From assembly GCF_014645555.1 (NCBI RefSeq), contig NZ_BMLY01000001.1, forward strand, positions 577,939-641,938: 64,000 nucleotides of DNA, written 5' to 3'. Shown here one piece after another: positions 46,392 through 55,302 of this stretch (positions are counted from its first letter, which is position 1; each line of letters begins with the position of its first letter). A model generated the notes under the pieces. It saw nothing but the letters and a program-made list of their open reading frames with translations, did not search any database and was not told the origin of the DNA. The position numbers were made by a program, and so were the translations under genes. The stretch comes from Silvimonas amylolytica (GTDB taxonomy: Bacteria; Pseudomonadota; Gammaproteobacteria; Burkholderiales; Chitinibacteraceae).

Positions 46392-47156
46392 TCAGGTGCG
46401 GTTGATCGACAACCCGCCGTCGATCAAAGACGCTGTACCGGATACAAAGCTGGAGTCATCCGATGCGAAATACAGCACCGAACGGGCCAGTTCTTCAGGC
46501 TTGGCGACACGCTTGAGCGCATGCAGTTGCGTTACAAACGCGGTCTTTTCCGGGTTGTCGTTCATTTCACGATACATATCGGTATCTACCGCGCCTGGCA
46601 GGATCGCGTTCACACGGACGTTGCTCGGGCCAAATTCAGCGGCCAGGGTTTGGGTCAGGCCGATCAGACCAGACTTGCTGGCTGCATAAGCCGCCACACC
46701 CGGGAAGGCTGCGCTGTAACCCACAAAGGTCGAAGTGAAGATCACCGAACCGCCGCCGTTTTTCAGCATCTGCGCAATCTGGTGCTTGGCGCCAAGGAAC
46801 GAGCCGGTCAGGTTGATGGCAACGGCATCGGCAAAGCCAGCTTCGCTCACGCCGGTGCTGGGGCCAGCTTCGCCGAGGGTGCCCGCGTTATTGAAGGCGA
46901 CGTCCAGGCGGCCATAGGCTTCAACGGCGGTGGCAACCAAGGCCTTGGCGTAGTCTTCCGAGCGCACATCGCCCGCCAGGCTGACCGCTTCGCCGCCCGC
47001 AGCCCGGATTTCGGCAACCAGTTTGGCCAGCTCGTCTTCACGGCGTGCACCAATCACCACCCTGGCGCCTTCTGCCGCAAACAGTTTGGCTGTTTCACGG
47101 CCAATGCCAGAGCTGGCACCCACAATCAGTGCCACTTTGTTTTGCAAACGTCCCAT
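46392..47156 (-). CDS. SDR-family oxidoreductase
   Basis: A 254-residue classical short-chain dehydrogenase of unknown substrate. The cofactor motif VGASSGIG is near residues 13-20, where Val replaces the more usual Thr. NNAGTLGEAG, the catalytic Ser in FTSTFVGYS, and YAASK near 158-162 follow. The C-terminal VSGTASLIDGGLSINR is common in the glucose-dehydrogenase-like group. It is divergent from the LysR gene at 47319 with a 162-base gap, so LysR control is likely. The start has AAGGAGAAAC. Confidence 0.9.
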   Translation of the reverse strand: MGRLQNKVALIVGASSGIGRETAKLFAAEGARVVIGARREDELAKLVAEIRAAGGEAVSLAGDVRSEDYAKALVATAVEAYGRLDVAFNNAGTLGEAGPSTGVSEAGFADAVAINLTGSFLGAKHQIAQMLKNGGGSVIFTSTFVGYSAAFPGVAAYAASKSGLIGLTQTLAAEFGPSNVRVNAILPGAVDTDMYREMNDNPEKTAFVTQLHALKRVAKPEELARSVLYFASDDSSFVSGTASLIDGGLSINRT

Positions 47157-47318
47157 GATGTTTCTCCTTGAATGCGTTATGTCAGATGTCTTGATAAATG
47201 GACCTCGACCGCTTCATGTTCACGTCTCGTTCGAGGTAGTGACTGCAGTATGGTCTTGCTTTATCTGCCGGAGTAGCCTTCAATTTCCGCATCTGCTTTC
47301 CGGAAAAACCGAACAATC

Positions 47319-48236
47319 ATGAAGCTTGATGGCATTGCAACCTTCGTCACTGTAGTTGAATGCAAGTCGCTCAGTGAGGCCGCACTCAAGCTGCGCATCT
47401 CTCGCTCTGTGGTCAGTGAACGCATTGTGGAACTGGAAAAAGAACTGGGCACCAGCCTGTTGCAGCGGACCACGCGCAAAATCACGGTGACTGAAGACGG
47501 TATGGAGTTCCTGCAGCACGCCATCCGCATCGTGCGCGAGGTTGAAGAGGCAACGGCGGTGATCTCGGAACGTCGCGGCACGCTAACCGGGCCTTTGCGT
47601 ATCTCTGCCCCGGTGACGTTCGGGCGCATGCATCTGGGGCCGGCACTCTACCCTTTTCTGGCACAACACCCGGATATACAACTCACGCTTGATTTGAACG
47701 ATCGCCGTGTTGATCCGTTCTCTGATGGTTTTGACGCCATCATCCGCCACGGTGCAATCCAGGATTCCCGCCTTATCGCCTGGACACTGGCGACCAGCCA
47801 GCGCGTGCTGGTGGCCTCTCCGGACTATCTGGCCCGCCACGGTACGCCATCCAGCCCTGAAGACCTGGAGAAGCATCGCGGCATCTTTTATCTGAACCGG
47901 GGCGGTGAGGACTGGCGTTTTGTACATGCAGGCAAAACAACGGTGATCCGGGGGCAACCGGCGCTGGTCATCAACAACGGGGACATGAGCCGTGACGCGG
48001 CAGTTGCTGGCGTGGGTATTGCCCTGCTCCCTCAATTCATCGTCCACGATGCGCTTGCCGACGGGACGCTGGTCGGTCTTGATATCGGGATCGAACCGGA
48101 ACAAGAGTTCATCTATATTGCGCATCGCGAAGGTCAGCGGGCCTCGGCCAAACTACGCGCACTGGCAGACTGGTTGCGTGGGGCGTTTGGCAACCCGCCG
48201 TATTGGGAGACAGCGCGCACTGCGGTAAAAGATTGA
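47319..48236 (+). CDS. LysR-family regulator, divergent to the SDR gene
   Basis: A 305-residue LysR-type regulator of the CrgA-like subgroup. The winged helix is at about 1-60 (IATFVTVVECKSLSEAALKLRISRSVVSERIVELEKELG), then LLQRTTRKITVTEDG, and an effector domain with FDAIIRHGAIQDSRLIAWTLATSQRVLVASPDYLARHGTP near 145-185. It probably regulates the divergent SDR. The pair sits between the PadR regulator and the siderophore-interacting protein gene, two genes that share an operator motif. Confidence 0.88.
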   Translation: MKLDGIATFVTVVECKSLSEAALKLRISRSVVSERIVELEKELGTSLLQRTTRKITVTEDGMEFLQHAIRIVREVEEATAVISERRGTLTGPLRISAPVTFGRMHLGPALYPFLAQHPDIQLTLDLNDRRVDPFSDGFDAIIRHGAIQDSRLIAWTLATSQRVLVASPDYLARHGTPSSPEDLEKHRGIFYLNRGGEDWRFVHAGKTTVIRGQPALVINNGDMSRDAAVAGVGIALLPQFIVHDALADGTLVGLDIGIEPEQEFIYIAHREGQRASAKLRALADWLRGAFGNPPYWETARTAVKD

Positions 48237-48265
48237 CCGGTCACGTGCCGAACGCGGTCGCTGCC

Positions 48266-48300
48266 CAAAAAAGACGCCGCCAGGAATTCTCCTTGGCGGC
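48266..48300 (-). terminator. Terminator of the siderophore-interacting protein gene
   Basis: On the minus strand GCCGCCAAGG and CCTGGCGGC pair around an EcoRI-like centre (GAATTC), followed by GTCTTTTTT. It is about 60 bases past the gene's stop and lies between it and the convergent LysR gene. Confidence 0.8.
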
Positions 48301-48361
48301 AGGGGTTTATCAGAACTGTCCAAAGACTTATCCACAAATTCTGTGGGCAATTCTTGATGGT

Positions 48362-49060
48362 TTAGCGGCGACGCTCGCCCCAGAAATTCTTGCGGCGAAT
48401 CCAGCCTGTTTCAAAGCCACGTTCAACCAGCAACACGCTCTGCACGTCACGGACGGTGCTGGCTGCGCCAGCCACATAGATGGTCGTCGGCACAGGCAGA
48501 TCTAGTGTGCGGGCAATGCCGGACTGCCGCGATGAACCGTTGCGTTTGTCTACCTGCAAAAACGGGAGTTGCAACGCTTCAATCACCCGGCCAATACGGT
48601 CATCGCCATCAATCACCCCTTCACATGGGCCATTGGCCGCAGCGGCGATAGCGGCAAATGGCGCCAGCGTGGTGGCATCGCCAAAGAACCAGTGCGCCTG
48701 CGCGCTGCGGTCCACGGTAATGCGGCCAGAAAAACCGCGGAACCAGATATTGTCGCCCCGCTCCAGCAACCTGGCCCACGCACTGCCCGGGCCCTGGCCG
48801 TGCAAGTGAATCAACAGTTCGATTTCACCTTTTTGCGGATCAAACCGGTACACCGAATATTTGCGCCGTACTTGCATGGACTGGCCGTCGACGAATACCG
48901 AGATCTCCATACCCGGTTCATAGCCCGTCATCTTGCGGATGCCATCACCGGCAATGACGACGTGGCGGATGACGCCTTCCAGCGTGCTGGCACGCAGAAC
49001 GGTAGCGCGTTCAATGCGTTCGCCCTTGATCATGGCCTTGATGCTTTCAATCACACTCAT
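48362..49060 (-). CDS. nfeF: Siderophore-interacting protein, FAD-dependent ferric reductase (NfeF/YqjH-like)
   Basis: A 232-residue SIP-family flavoprotein that reduces ferric siderophores. The FAD-binding barrel is in the first 120 residues: RKYSVYRFDPQKGEIELLIHLHGQGPGSAWARLLERGD near 66-103 contains the R-x-Y-(S/T) flavin motif and the SIP-typical H-G-x-GPGS-x-W. The NAD(P)H-like C-terminal half is shortened; IRRKNFWGERRR ends it, close to the family's Y/FW end. ATG at 49060 has GGAGG. Upstream palindromes match the padR operator, which argues for NfeR control. Confidence 0.88.
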   Translation of the reverse strand: MSVIESIKAMIKGERIERATVLRASTLEGVIRHVVIAGDGIRKMTGYEPGMEISVFVDGQSMQVRRKYSVYRFDPQKGEIELLIHLHGQGPGSAWARLLERGDNIWFRGFSGRITVDRSAQAHWFFGDATTLAPFAAIAAAANGPCEGVIDGDDRIGRVIEALQLPFLQVDKRNGSSRQSGIARTLDLPVPTTIYVAGAASTVRDVQSVLLVERGFETGWIRRKNFWGERRR

Positions 49061-49179
49061 GCGAAACCTCCGGCTGATAAGGTGTTGCTGCGTCTCATGA
49101 TTTTTCCTTTGCAGATCTTGTTGTGATGTTTTGATGTTGTGATGCTGCTGTTTTCAGATGAGCCTCTACGGGCTTTTTG

Positions 49180-49210
49180 TATCTTAAGATATAGGTCTTA
49201 AGATATATCT
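49180..49210. promoter_or_regulatory. NfeR-type tandem operator upstream of the siderophore-interacting protein gene
   Basis: TATCTTAAGATA (49180-49191) is a perfect palindrome. TCTTAAGA (49196-49203) and AGATATATCT (49201-49210) follow. The core TATCTTA/TAAGATA matches the padR operator at 44761-44790. Confidence 0.7.
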
Positions 49211-49298
49211 AAAGAAATGCCAATGACAAGTGGAAGACGCTGGAAAACAGGTCGTTGTGACAAACCCGCAGACGGACGGCATCAACGCCGGCCCATGA

Positions 49299-49318
49299 AT
49301 ACGAGTATTTACTCGTAT
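49299..49318. promoter_or_regulatory. Candidate TetR operator
   Basis: ATACGAGT-N4-ACTCGTAT is a perfect dyad about 60 bases before the tetR start. Further ACTCG half-sites follow near 49344-49360. Confidence 0.6.
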
Positions 49319-49376
49319 AATTTGCGACATTCTATGAGCAATTACTCGCGTTTCATACTCGCATCCTGGACCCGCC

Positions 49377-50051
49377 ATGCAGACCACGCCAAACCCAAGA
49401 AAATCGCCACGTCAGGCCCGATCACAGCTGATGGTAGAGACCATTTTGCAAGCCACTGCTCGCGTTTTAAGTGAGCGCGGTCTTGCCGGTACCAACACCA
49501 ATGCGGTCGCGGAAATCGCCGGGGTGAGCGTGGGTTCGGTCTACCAGTATTTCCCCAACAAAGACGCGCTGATCAATGCCCTGCATGAACGCCACGTTTT
49601 GCAGATGGAAACGCTGATCCTGGATTCCCTGGACCAACTGGCTGGCAAAACGCTGCTTGAAGCGGTGGAATGCATGATTGAAGCCGTGCACGAGGCGCAC
49701 TTGCTGGAGCCCGCCTTGCACCGTGCGCTGGAAAGTGGCGATTTACTGTGTGACCCGAATGAAGACGACGACGGCTACCGCGCGGTGATGGTGGCGGTGC
49801 GGCAGTTGTTTGAAGTACACCGCGCCGTGATCACGGTTCCTGATCTGGATCTGGCGGTCTGGAGCGTCATGAAAATTGTGGAAATCATGGTGCACAGCGC
49901 GGTGCTCTCGCCGCCGCCCAACTTTACGCAATGCCAATTGCGCTGCGCCATTGTCGATGCGGTGATGGGATATCTGGTTTACCCCTCTTCCGTTCCACCG
50001 CATCACGCGCCGCCGCGTACGGCCAGTGAGCTGATCGAAGTCAAAATGTAA
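49377..50051 (+). CDS. TetR-family transcriptional regulator
   Basis: A 224-residue TetR regulator. The HTH is at about residues 14-62 (SQLMVETILQATARVLSERGLAGTNTNAVAEIAGVSVGSVYQYFPNKDALINAL), with the SVGSVYQYFPNK recognition helix. The C-terminal domain is of the AefR-like type and its ligand is unknown. The basic PRKSPRQAR leader is common in this group. The dyad at 49299-49318 is the likely operator. Its target could be the NAD(P)-binding gene downstream. Confidence 0.88.
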   Translation: MQTTPNPRKSPRQARSQLMVETILQATARVLSERGLAGTNTNAVAEIAGVSVGSVYQYFPNKDALINALHERHVLQMETLILDSLDQLAGKTLLEAVECMIEAVHEAHLLEPALHRALESGDLLCDPNEDDDGYRAVMVAVRQLFEVHRAVITVPDLDLAVWSVMKIVEIMVHSAVLSPPPNFTQCQLRCAIVDAVMGYLVYPSSVPPHHAPPRTASELIEVKM

Positions 50052-50106
50052 GGAGCAAGACAGCGAAATGCGTAGGGCGTGCATATACTGAGTGGAGCAT
50101 AATCAG

Positions 50107-50137
50107 CCCGGCGGGCCACAAGTCACGCCGGGTTTTT
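50107..50137 (+). terminator. Terminator after the tetR gene
   Basis: CCCGGCG (50107-50113) pairs with CGCCGGG (50126-50132), followed by five Ts. It separates the tetR from the downstream NAD(P)-binding gene. Confidence 0.75.
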
Positions 50138-50166
50138 CATCCACTCGCAAAAAGGGAAACCCGCTC

Positions 50167-50781
50167 ATGAAAATAGCGATTATTGGTGTCACCGGTCGCG
50201 CTGGCTCACGCATTGCCGAAGAAGCCTGCCGCCGGGGTCATAGCGTAACCGGCATCGTGCGCAACCCGCAGGAAGCGCCAACGCCCGAAGGTTGCGTCTC
50301 TCTGGCCAAAGGCGATGCCACGCAGCCTGAACAACTGGCACCGTTACTCAAAGGGCATGACGTGGTGATCAGCGCCGCGCATTTTCGCACGCTCAAAGCC
50401 GCACCGCTGCTGCAGGCGGTTAAAGATGCTGGCGTGCCGCGTCTGATCGTCGTGGGTGGTGCAGCCAGCCTGGAAGTAGCACCGGGCAAGATCGTGCTGG
50501 ATGATCCGAATTTTCCGGAGGCCTATAAGGTCGAAGCCGTACCGGGCAAGCAGTTTCTGGACGACCTGCGCGAAGAAAAAGGCGTGTTGTGGACGTTCAT
50601 GTCGCCGCCCGCCGAATTCGCCCCCGGACAGCGCACCGGCAAGTTCCGCGTTGGCAAGGATCAGTTGATGGTCGATGCCAATGGTCGCAGCCATATTTCA
50701 ATGGAAGACTATGCGATCGCGCTGGTGGATGAGCTGGAAAACCCGCAACACACGCAAACTCGCTTTACCGTGGGATATTGA
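50167..50781 (+). CDS. NAD(P)-binding atypical SDR (NmrA-like)
   Basis: A 204-residue Rossmann-fold protein of the atypical SDR5/NmrA type. The cofactor loop is IGVTGRAGSRIAEEACRRGH near residues 6-25 (T/A-x-x-G-x-x-G), with VVISAAHF and VVGGAASL beta strands typical of YwnB-like members. The function is unknown; quinone- or stress-linked roles are known for relatives. ATG at 50167 opens a frame without upstream extension. It lies 116 bases after tetR and ends in a strong hairpin. Confidence 0.82.
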   Translation: MKIAIIGVTGRAGSRIAEEACRRGHSVTGIVRNPQEAPTPEGCVSLAKGDATQPEQLAPLLKGHDVVISAAHFRTLKAAPLLQAVKDAGVPRLIVVGGAASLEVAPGKIVLDDPNFPEAYKVEAVPGKQFLDDLREEKGVLWTFMSPPAEFAPGQRTGKFRVGKDQLMVDANGRSHISMEDYAIALVDELENPQHTQTRFTVGY

Positions 50782-50796
50782 TTGCGGCGCGAGCCA

Positions 50797-50828
50797 ACAA
50801 AAAGCCCGGCGACATGCCGGGCTTTTTG
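50797..50828. terminator. Bidirectional terminator between convergent genes
   Basis: AAAAAGCCCGGC and GCCGGGCTTTTT pair across a five-base loop. It serves the NAD(P)-binding gene and the convergent TonB receptor gene (stop at 50847). Confidence 0.92.
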
Positions 50829-50846
50829 TTGGTGCGGTTTGTGTGA

Positions 50847-52985
50847 TCAGAAATCAAACTGCGCAGAGGCCTTCACCGTACGCGGCTCGCCCTGGTTCAG
50901 GATGAAACCCCAACTGGTTAGCCAGTATTTCTCGTTGGTGAGGTTATCCAGATTCAGACGCAGCGTGACCTTCGTGTTGTTCCACGCCGTCACATAACGT
51001 GCACCAAGGTCGTACAACGCGTAAGACGGTGCAATGTTGCTGTTATCGGCTTCCAGCGCGCGGTCACCCACGTACTGGGCGCCGGCCAGCAGGGTCAGCT
51101 TGTCGATTTGCGGTACGGCGTATTCCACATTGGCGCTGGCCTGGAAGCGCGGCGCGCCGTAGGCACGCTTGCCATCAATATCAGCAGACGCTTCGACATT
51201 CTTGGCGTCCAGCCACATGGTGCTGCCGTTCAGGGTCCAGTTTTTGGCCAGGTTCACTGAGCCATTCAGTTCCAGACCCTGATAACGGGTCTGCCCATCC
51301 TGCACAAACGTGCCTGATGTGTTCACGAACTCCAGACCGCGATTGATGCGGAACACGGCTGCAGAGCCACCCCAGTTCTGGTATTCCGCCTTCACGCCCG
51401 CTTCATACTGCTTGCTCTTGAGCGGTGCCAGGCTCTCATTGGCGTTGGTCGCGTAGATCGGCGCAGTGCCGCCTTGCTCCAGCGATTCCACATAGCTGCC
51501 ATAGATCGATACTTGCTGAACCGGCTTGTAGATCAGCGCGATGGTCGGGGTGACTGGCGAGCGATCATAAGTGGACGACGTTGCCCCGGTGGTGTCGTAG
51601 TTGTCCTGATCGTATTTGTTGTAGCGCAGGCCCAGGATGGTCGACCAATGATCATTGAACTTGATCGTATCGCTACCAAACAGCGACTTTTGCACCGTGC
51701 GGCTCGCCAGATACGTGCTGCTGGAATAATCGGTATTCGGGTTGGCGAACACCGTCATGTTGTAGATGTTGCCAGAACCCAGCGTGGTGGAGCCCGCGCT
51801 GTCGCTCTGGTTCGGGTAGTTGGAGTCCTGCTGTTGCCAGGCCACGCCCAGTACCAGTTCATGCTTGATGCTGCCGGTCTCCAGATGACCATTCAGCAAC
51901 GCCTGCGCGGTCTGGTACTTGTAGATGGAGTAACCACCCCACTGCAGTTCGGTATAACCACCGCTGTTATCAGTCAGGAAAATGGCGCTGTCGCGGTTGG
52001 TCCGATCTTGCCAGGAATAACGGTAGTCAAGGCGGGCATCCCATTGCGGGCTGATCGACCACGCCAGGTTCGTACCGGCCACGCGATAGCTGGTTTCGTA
52101 ATAAGTAAACGGCGAACCCAGCCCCTTGCTGCCATCCAGTGCCGACGGAATCTTGACCGGCTCGGCCACGTCCAGGCCATAGTCCTGCCCCAGGATCACG
52201 CCATAGTAAGCGCCATCAACATGGCGTTTGTTATACATGGCGTCCACCGACCACACGAGATCCGGCGTAATGCGCATATCTGCAGCAACCGATGCGGTCG
52301 TGCGTTTGACGTAACCGTTATCGACCGCGGTATCGCCCTGCTCCTGCACGGCATTCACGCGGTAACCAAAACGGTTGTCGTCAAAGCGACCGCCGATATC
52401 CACAGCGCCTTTCAGGACACCATCACTTTCATAACCCAGGGTCACGCTACGATACGGTGTATTGGTCGGGCGCTTGAGCACGTAATTGATAATGCCGCCC
52501 GGCGAGCCAAAGCCATACATAAAGCCGGACAAGCCTTTCAACAGTTCAACCTGGTCAAACACTTCCAGCGGCAAGTCGCTACCCCATACCGGTGCGGCCA
52601 GGCCATCAATCTTCACACCGTTGAGCAAATCAACCTGCAGGCCACGGATGCTGATCCCGCTGGACTCGCCCGCATAGGCGTTACCAAAGGCAGTCACTGA
52701 GGCGTCGTTCTTGAACACTTCAGAAATCTGGTTCGATTGCTGATCCGCAATTTGTCTGGCGGTCACCGCCGTTTCAGAGAACGGCGTATCCAGGATGGAA
52801 CGATCACCCAGCGCACCATTGCTGGTGGACGGCACACGGTAGCTCTGCAGCGTGGATTGCGAATCGGCTGTTGCTGTCACATCGACATTGGAGAGCGTGT
52901 TTTCTTCAGCAAACACGTGCGGGGCAGCACATAAAATGGCAACAGCAAACGCCGTCGGCCGCAGGCGGTGAGAACGGTATGACAT
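50847..52985 (-). CDS. TonB-dependent siderophore receptor
   Basis: A 712-residue outer-membrane receptor. The signal peptide ends near VFAEE (residues about 25-28). The plug domain runs from about 60 to 190, with the TonB-region LSNVDVTATAD just after the signal, VTAFGNAYAGESSGISIRGLQ, and the SPGGIINYVLKRPT end. The 22-strand barrel ends LTNEKYWLTSWGFILNQGEPRTVKASAQFDF, with terminal Phe. It is of the FhuA/FpvA siderophore type. It is the last gene of a Fur-boxed operon that also carries PepSY, DUF3649 and DUF3325 proteins. Confidence 0.93.
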   Translation of the reverse strand: MSYRSHRLRPTAFAVAILCAAPHVFAEENTLSNVDVTATADSQSTLQSYRVPSTSNGALGDRSILDTPFSETAVTARQIADQQSNQISEVFKNDASVTAFGNAYAGESSGISIRGLQVDLLNGVKIDGLAAPVWGSDLPLEVFDQVELLKGLSGFMYGFGSPGGIINYVLKRPTNTPYRSVTLGYESDGVLKGAVDIGGRFDDNRFGYRVNAVQEQGDTAVDNGYVKRTTASVAADMRITPDLVWSVDAMYNKRHVDGAYYGVILGQDYGLDVAEPVKIPSALDGSKGLGSPFTYYETSYRVAGTNLAWSISPQWDARLDYRYSWQDRTNRDSAIFLTDNSGGYTELQWGGYSIYKYQTAQALLNGHLETGSIKHELVLGVAWQQQDSNYPNQSDSAGSTTLGSGNIYNMTVFANPNTDYSSSTYLASRTVQKSLFGSDTIKFNDHWSTILGLRYNKYDQDNYDTTGATSSTYDRSPVTPTIALIYKPVQQVSIYGSYVESLEQGGTAPIYATNANESLAPLKSKQYEAGVKAEYQNWGGSAAVFRINRGLEFVNTSGTFVQDGQTRYQGLELNGSVNLAKNWTLNGSTMWLDAKNVEASADIDGKRAYGAPRFQASANVEYAVPQIDKLTLLAGAQYVGDRALEADNSNIAPSYALYDLGARYVTAWNNTKVTLRLNLDNLTNEKYWLTSWGFILNQGEPRTVKASAQFDF

Positions 52986-53102
52986 GGCAATTTCCCTGAG
53001 TGCAAAGTAAAGGTGTGCCTGACCTGTAGGCGGCCGGGCCTGTTTTTGAAGCTGATGCCGGCTTCTACGGCCGACGTATTTCCTGGGGGATGGTGTTGTG
53101 CG

Positions 53103-54704
53103 CTATGCGGTGTTGGCAGCCACCGCGCGGCGCGGCGGCGCGGCCTGCATGGCCCAGACACTGTTGGGCTGGCCGTTGCGCTGGCGTTGTTTGACCAGAT
53201 AGGCCAGATAAAGGAAGCCGGCACCCAGCAGCGTGGCAACGGCATCGACGCCGAAGACCTGCCACTGGCCACGCCACGGCGTCAGCAGCATTTGATCGCC
53301 CGTCAGCACACCATTGGCCAGGGGCACGCACCAGGTCACCACGGCGGTGGCAATCAGCAAACGGGTTGCGGCCACAATCGGCGGCAGCCAGAAGCTGACA
53401 CCCAGTGCCACGAAGAACAATGTGTAGCAGACAAGGCGTTCAAACATCGGGACATCCAGGCCCAGCGCCGCGCCCAGTTGTGCACCGACAAATGCGCCAG
53501 AAATGCCCATGCATGTCCCCAGGCACACGCCAACGGTGGCCTGTGCCATGTGATACGGCGCCCGACCCTGCTCTGCTGCGCGATGTTTGCGGCGCGATTC
53601 AATCCACAGCAAATTGCCAGAATAAAACAGGAACGCACCCATCAAACCCAGTACGAAATACAGCCATTTCACGGCGTAATGCCCAAATGTGCCGAAATGC
53701 ATGCTGTACGCGCCGCTCATGGTCGCGTGATTAATATCGCGATCACCCGCGATCTGGGTATTGGTGATACGACCATCGACCAGGTGCACGCCGATATTGC
53801 CGTAGGGTGCCAGCGAGCGCTCAGAGTTACCGTGCACGGCGGCTTCAGCATTGGCATCGCCGTAGTTAAACAGGCTCAGCGCGGTGGCATCAAAGTCAGG
53901 TTGTTGGGCTTTGGTGCGCGCCAGAATCTCTGGCAAGGGCAACATGGCGGCCGGTTTGCCAGCGGCGGGTGTGCCGCTGACCACGTCCAGCGCATTATTC
54001 ATCTTACCCATCAACTGACCGTCATACGCCAGAGCGTTAAACCCCATCAAGATGGTGCCGTACAGACATAAGGTGGCGCCGGTAATGGCGAAAATCATGT
54101 GGAACGGCAAGCTGATCACGCCAATCAGATTGTGCGCGTCTTGCCATAACCGTTTGAGGTTCTTGCCTGCGCGCAGGGCCAGCAAATCCTTGGCCAGACG
54201 TGGCAGATGGATCAGCAACCCCGACACCAGTGCCAGGCCATACAACACGCTGACCACGCCCATGAAATAGATCCCGCCCACTGGAATACCCAGCGAGTAA
54301 TGGATGGCGTTAATAAAGATGGTCAAATCAGAAGACGGTTTGGCGCTGCCTTCCAGATGCGCCAGCGTGGCGTTCTGCCAGTCATTTTTGGCGGTATCAA
54401 ACCACCAGGCCACGTAATGCGCACCGGTTTCTTCCGGCAATTGCAGGCTGAGCCGCGCTTTTGCATCGGGATGGGCCGCGATGACCTTTTCAATCAGACG
54501 CTGGCCATCGGCCGGGGTTTCCATCTGGCTGCCGCGATTGGCCGCGTTTTGCCAGATCGCCACGTCATCCTGGAACACGGTGATCGCACCGGCATAAAAC
54601 GCGACAAACAACGCCAACCCGGCACACAGGCCAGTCCAGGTATGCAGGGTGGTATAAAGCCGCAGCGTGGCGGCAGACACGGACGGTACTTTAAGCCAGC
54701 GCAT
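53103..54704 (-). CDS. PepSY-domain membrane protein of the siderophore operon
   Basis: A 533-residue inner-membrane protein of the PepSY_TM/PiuB family. Transmembrane segments are near 15-40 (TTLHTWTGLCAGLALFVAFYAGAITVFQD), 145-165, 200-225, 340-365 and in the C-terminal third. Periplasmic PepSY-like portions lie between them. Family members assist iron release or reduction of siderophores at the inner membrane. Its start overlaps the DUF3649 gene by 14 bases. The gene precedes the receptor by 117 bases. Confidence 0.88.
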   Translation of the reverse strand: MRWLKVPSVSAATLRLYTTLHTWTGLCAGLALFVAFYAGAITVFQDDVAIWQNAANRGSQMETPADGQRLIEKVIAAHPDAKARLSLQLPEETGAHYVAWWFDTAKNDWQNATLAHLEGSAKPSSDLTIFINAIHYSLGIPVGGIYFMGVVSVLYGLALVSGLLIHLPRLAKDLLALRAGKNLKRLWQDAHNLIGVISLPFHMIFAITGATLCLYGTILMGFNALAYDGQLMGKMNNALDVVSGTPAAGKPAAMLPLPEILARTKAQQPDFDATALSLFNYGDANAEAAVHGNSERSLAPYGNIGVHLVDGRITNTQIAGDRDINHATMSGAYSMHFGTFGHYAVKWLYFVLGLMGAFLFYSGNLLWIESRRKHRAAEQGRAPYHMAQATVGVCLGTCMGISGAFVGAQLGAALGLDVPMFERLVCYTLFFVALGVSFWLPPIVAATRLLIATAVVTWCVPLANGVLTGDQMLLTPWRGQWQVFGVDAVATLLGAGFLYLAYLVKQRQRNGQPNSVWAMQAAPPRRAVAANTA

Positions 54705-54948
54705 GGCGGGCCCCCCACAGCAACAAAACAGTCAGCACATTGAGGCCCGCCAGGATCAGCCATGCCCGTTTGGCAGAACGGAACATGACACAACCCGCCA
54801 TAATGCCCACCCACGCGGGCATGAACAGCAGTAATACCGGCACGATGACCTGATCCCAACCCGCCACCCACAAGTGGCTGACAAAGCCGGTCGACAGAAA
54901 CGCCAGCGGCAAACCCAATACCGCTCCGGCTGAAAAACGCGCCCACAT
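54691..54948 (-). CDS. Small iron-uptake membrane protein (DUF3649-like)
   Basis: An 85-residue protein with two to three hydrophobic helices: about 5-25 (AGAVLGLPLAFLSTGFVSHLW), 30-50 (VIVPVLLLFMPAWVGIMAGCVMF) and 58-78 (AWLILAGLNVLTVLLLWGARHA). The arrangement and neighbours fit DUF3649 of TonB-receptor operons. The start ATG shares one base with the DUF3325 stop (TGATG), indicating coupling. The name of the family is from memory. Confidence 0.75.
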   Translation of the reverse strand: MWARFSAGAVLGLPLAFLSTGFVSHLWVAGWDQVIVPVLLLFMPAWVGIMAGCVMFRSAKRAWLILAGLNVLTVLLLWGARHALA

Positions 54949-55220
54949 CAGCGAGCCCCTGCCACAGTCTTGAACACGGGCAGCAAGGCCAGGAATGGCA
55001 ACGCAATCCAGCTCAGCATCAAGGTCACGAATGCGCCAAACACGCCCGCTCCAGCGCCGAGCGCTTCGATCCAGCAGCACAAAGACAGCAGGACAATGCC
55101 CCACCCGGCCTGTCGCACCGTGGCACCGGCGCGTTGCGGCAGCATGCTTTGGTTGCCAGCGGTGACGTACACCGTGGCCGCACCGGCTGCGGTGAGCAAA
55201 ATGGCTAGAACGATCAACAT
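54948..55220 (-). CDS. Small iron-uptake membrane protein (DUF3325-like)
   Basis: A 90-residue protein with three hydrophobic segments, about residues 1-20, 38-52 and 58-80. The middle VRQAGWGIVLLSLCCWIEALGAGAGVFGAF-like portion has the DUF3325 flavour seen in siderophore operons. ATG at 55220 is first in the operon, about 85 bases downstream of the Fur-box candidate. The order DUF3325-DUF3649-PepSY-receptor matches the typical arrangement in Burkholderiales. Confidence 0.72.
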   Translation of the reverse strand: MLIVLAILLTAAGAATVYVTAGNQSMLPQRAGATVRQAGWGIVLLSLCCWIEALGAGAGVFGAFVTLMLSWIALPFLALLPVFKTVAGAR

Positions 55221-55302
55221 GTTGGAGAACCGACCCTGCAGTTGGCTGTGGGTGCGCTGGATCGCAGCGCCCGCTATTGTGGTTTTATCTGGTCGCCATA
55301 TT

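Larger units (their letters stand above)
49061..49376. other. Intergenic region with two unrelated operators
   Basis: A 316-base gap between divergent nfeF-like and tetR genes. It holds the TATCTTAAGATA palindromes (49180-49210) near the reductase side and the ACGAGT-type palindrome (49299-49318) near the tetR side. I see no gene in it. Confidence 0.6.

Noticed and set aside
48328-48336. Perfect DnaA-box sequence TTATCCACA
   Set aside because: Only one box plus a degenerate neighbour is present. No DnaA gene, AT-rich unwinding region or box cluster is here, so this is not a replication origin.
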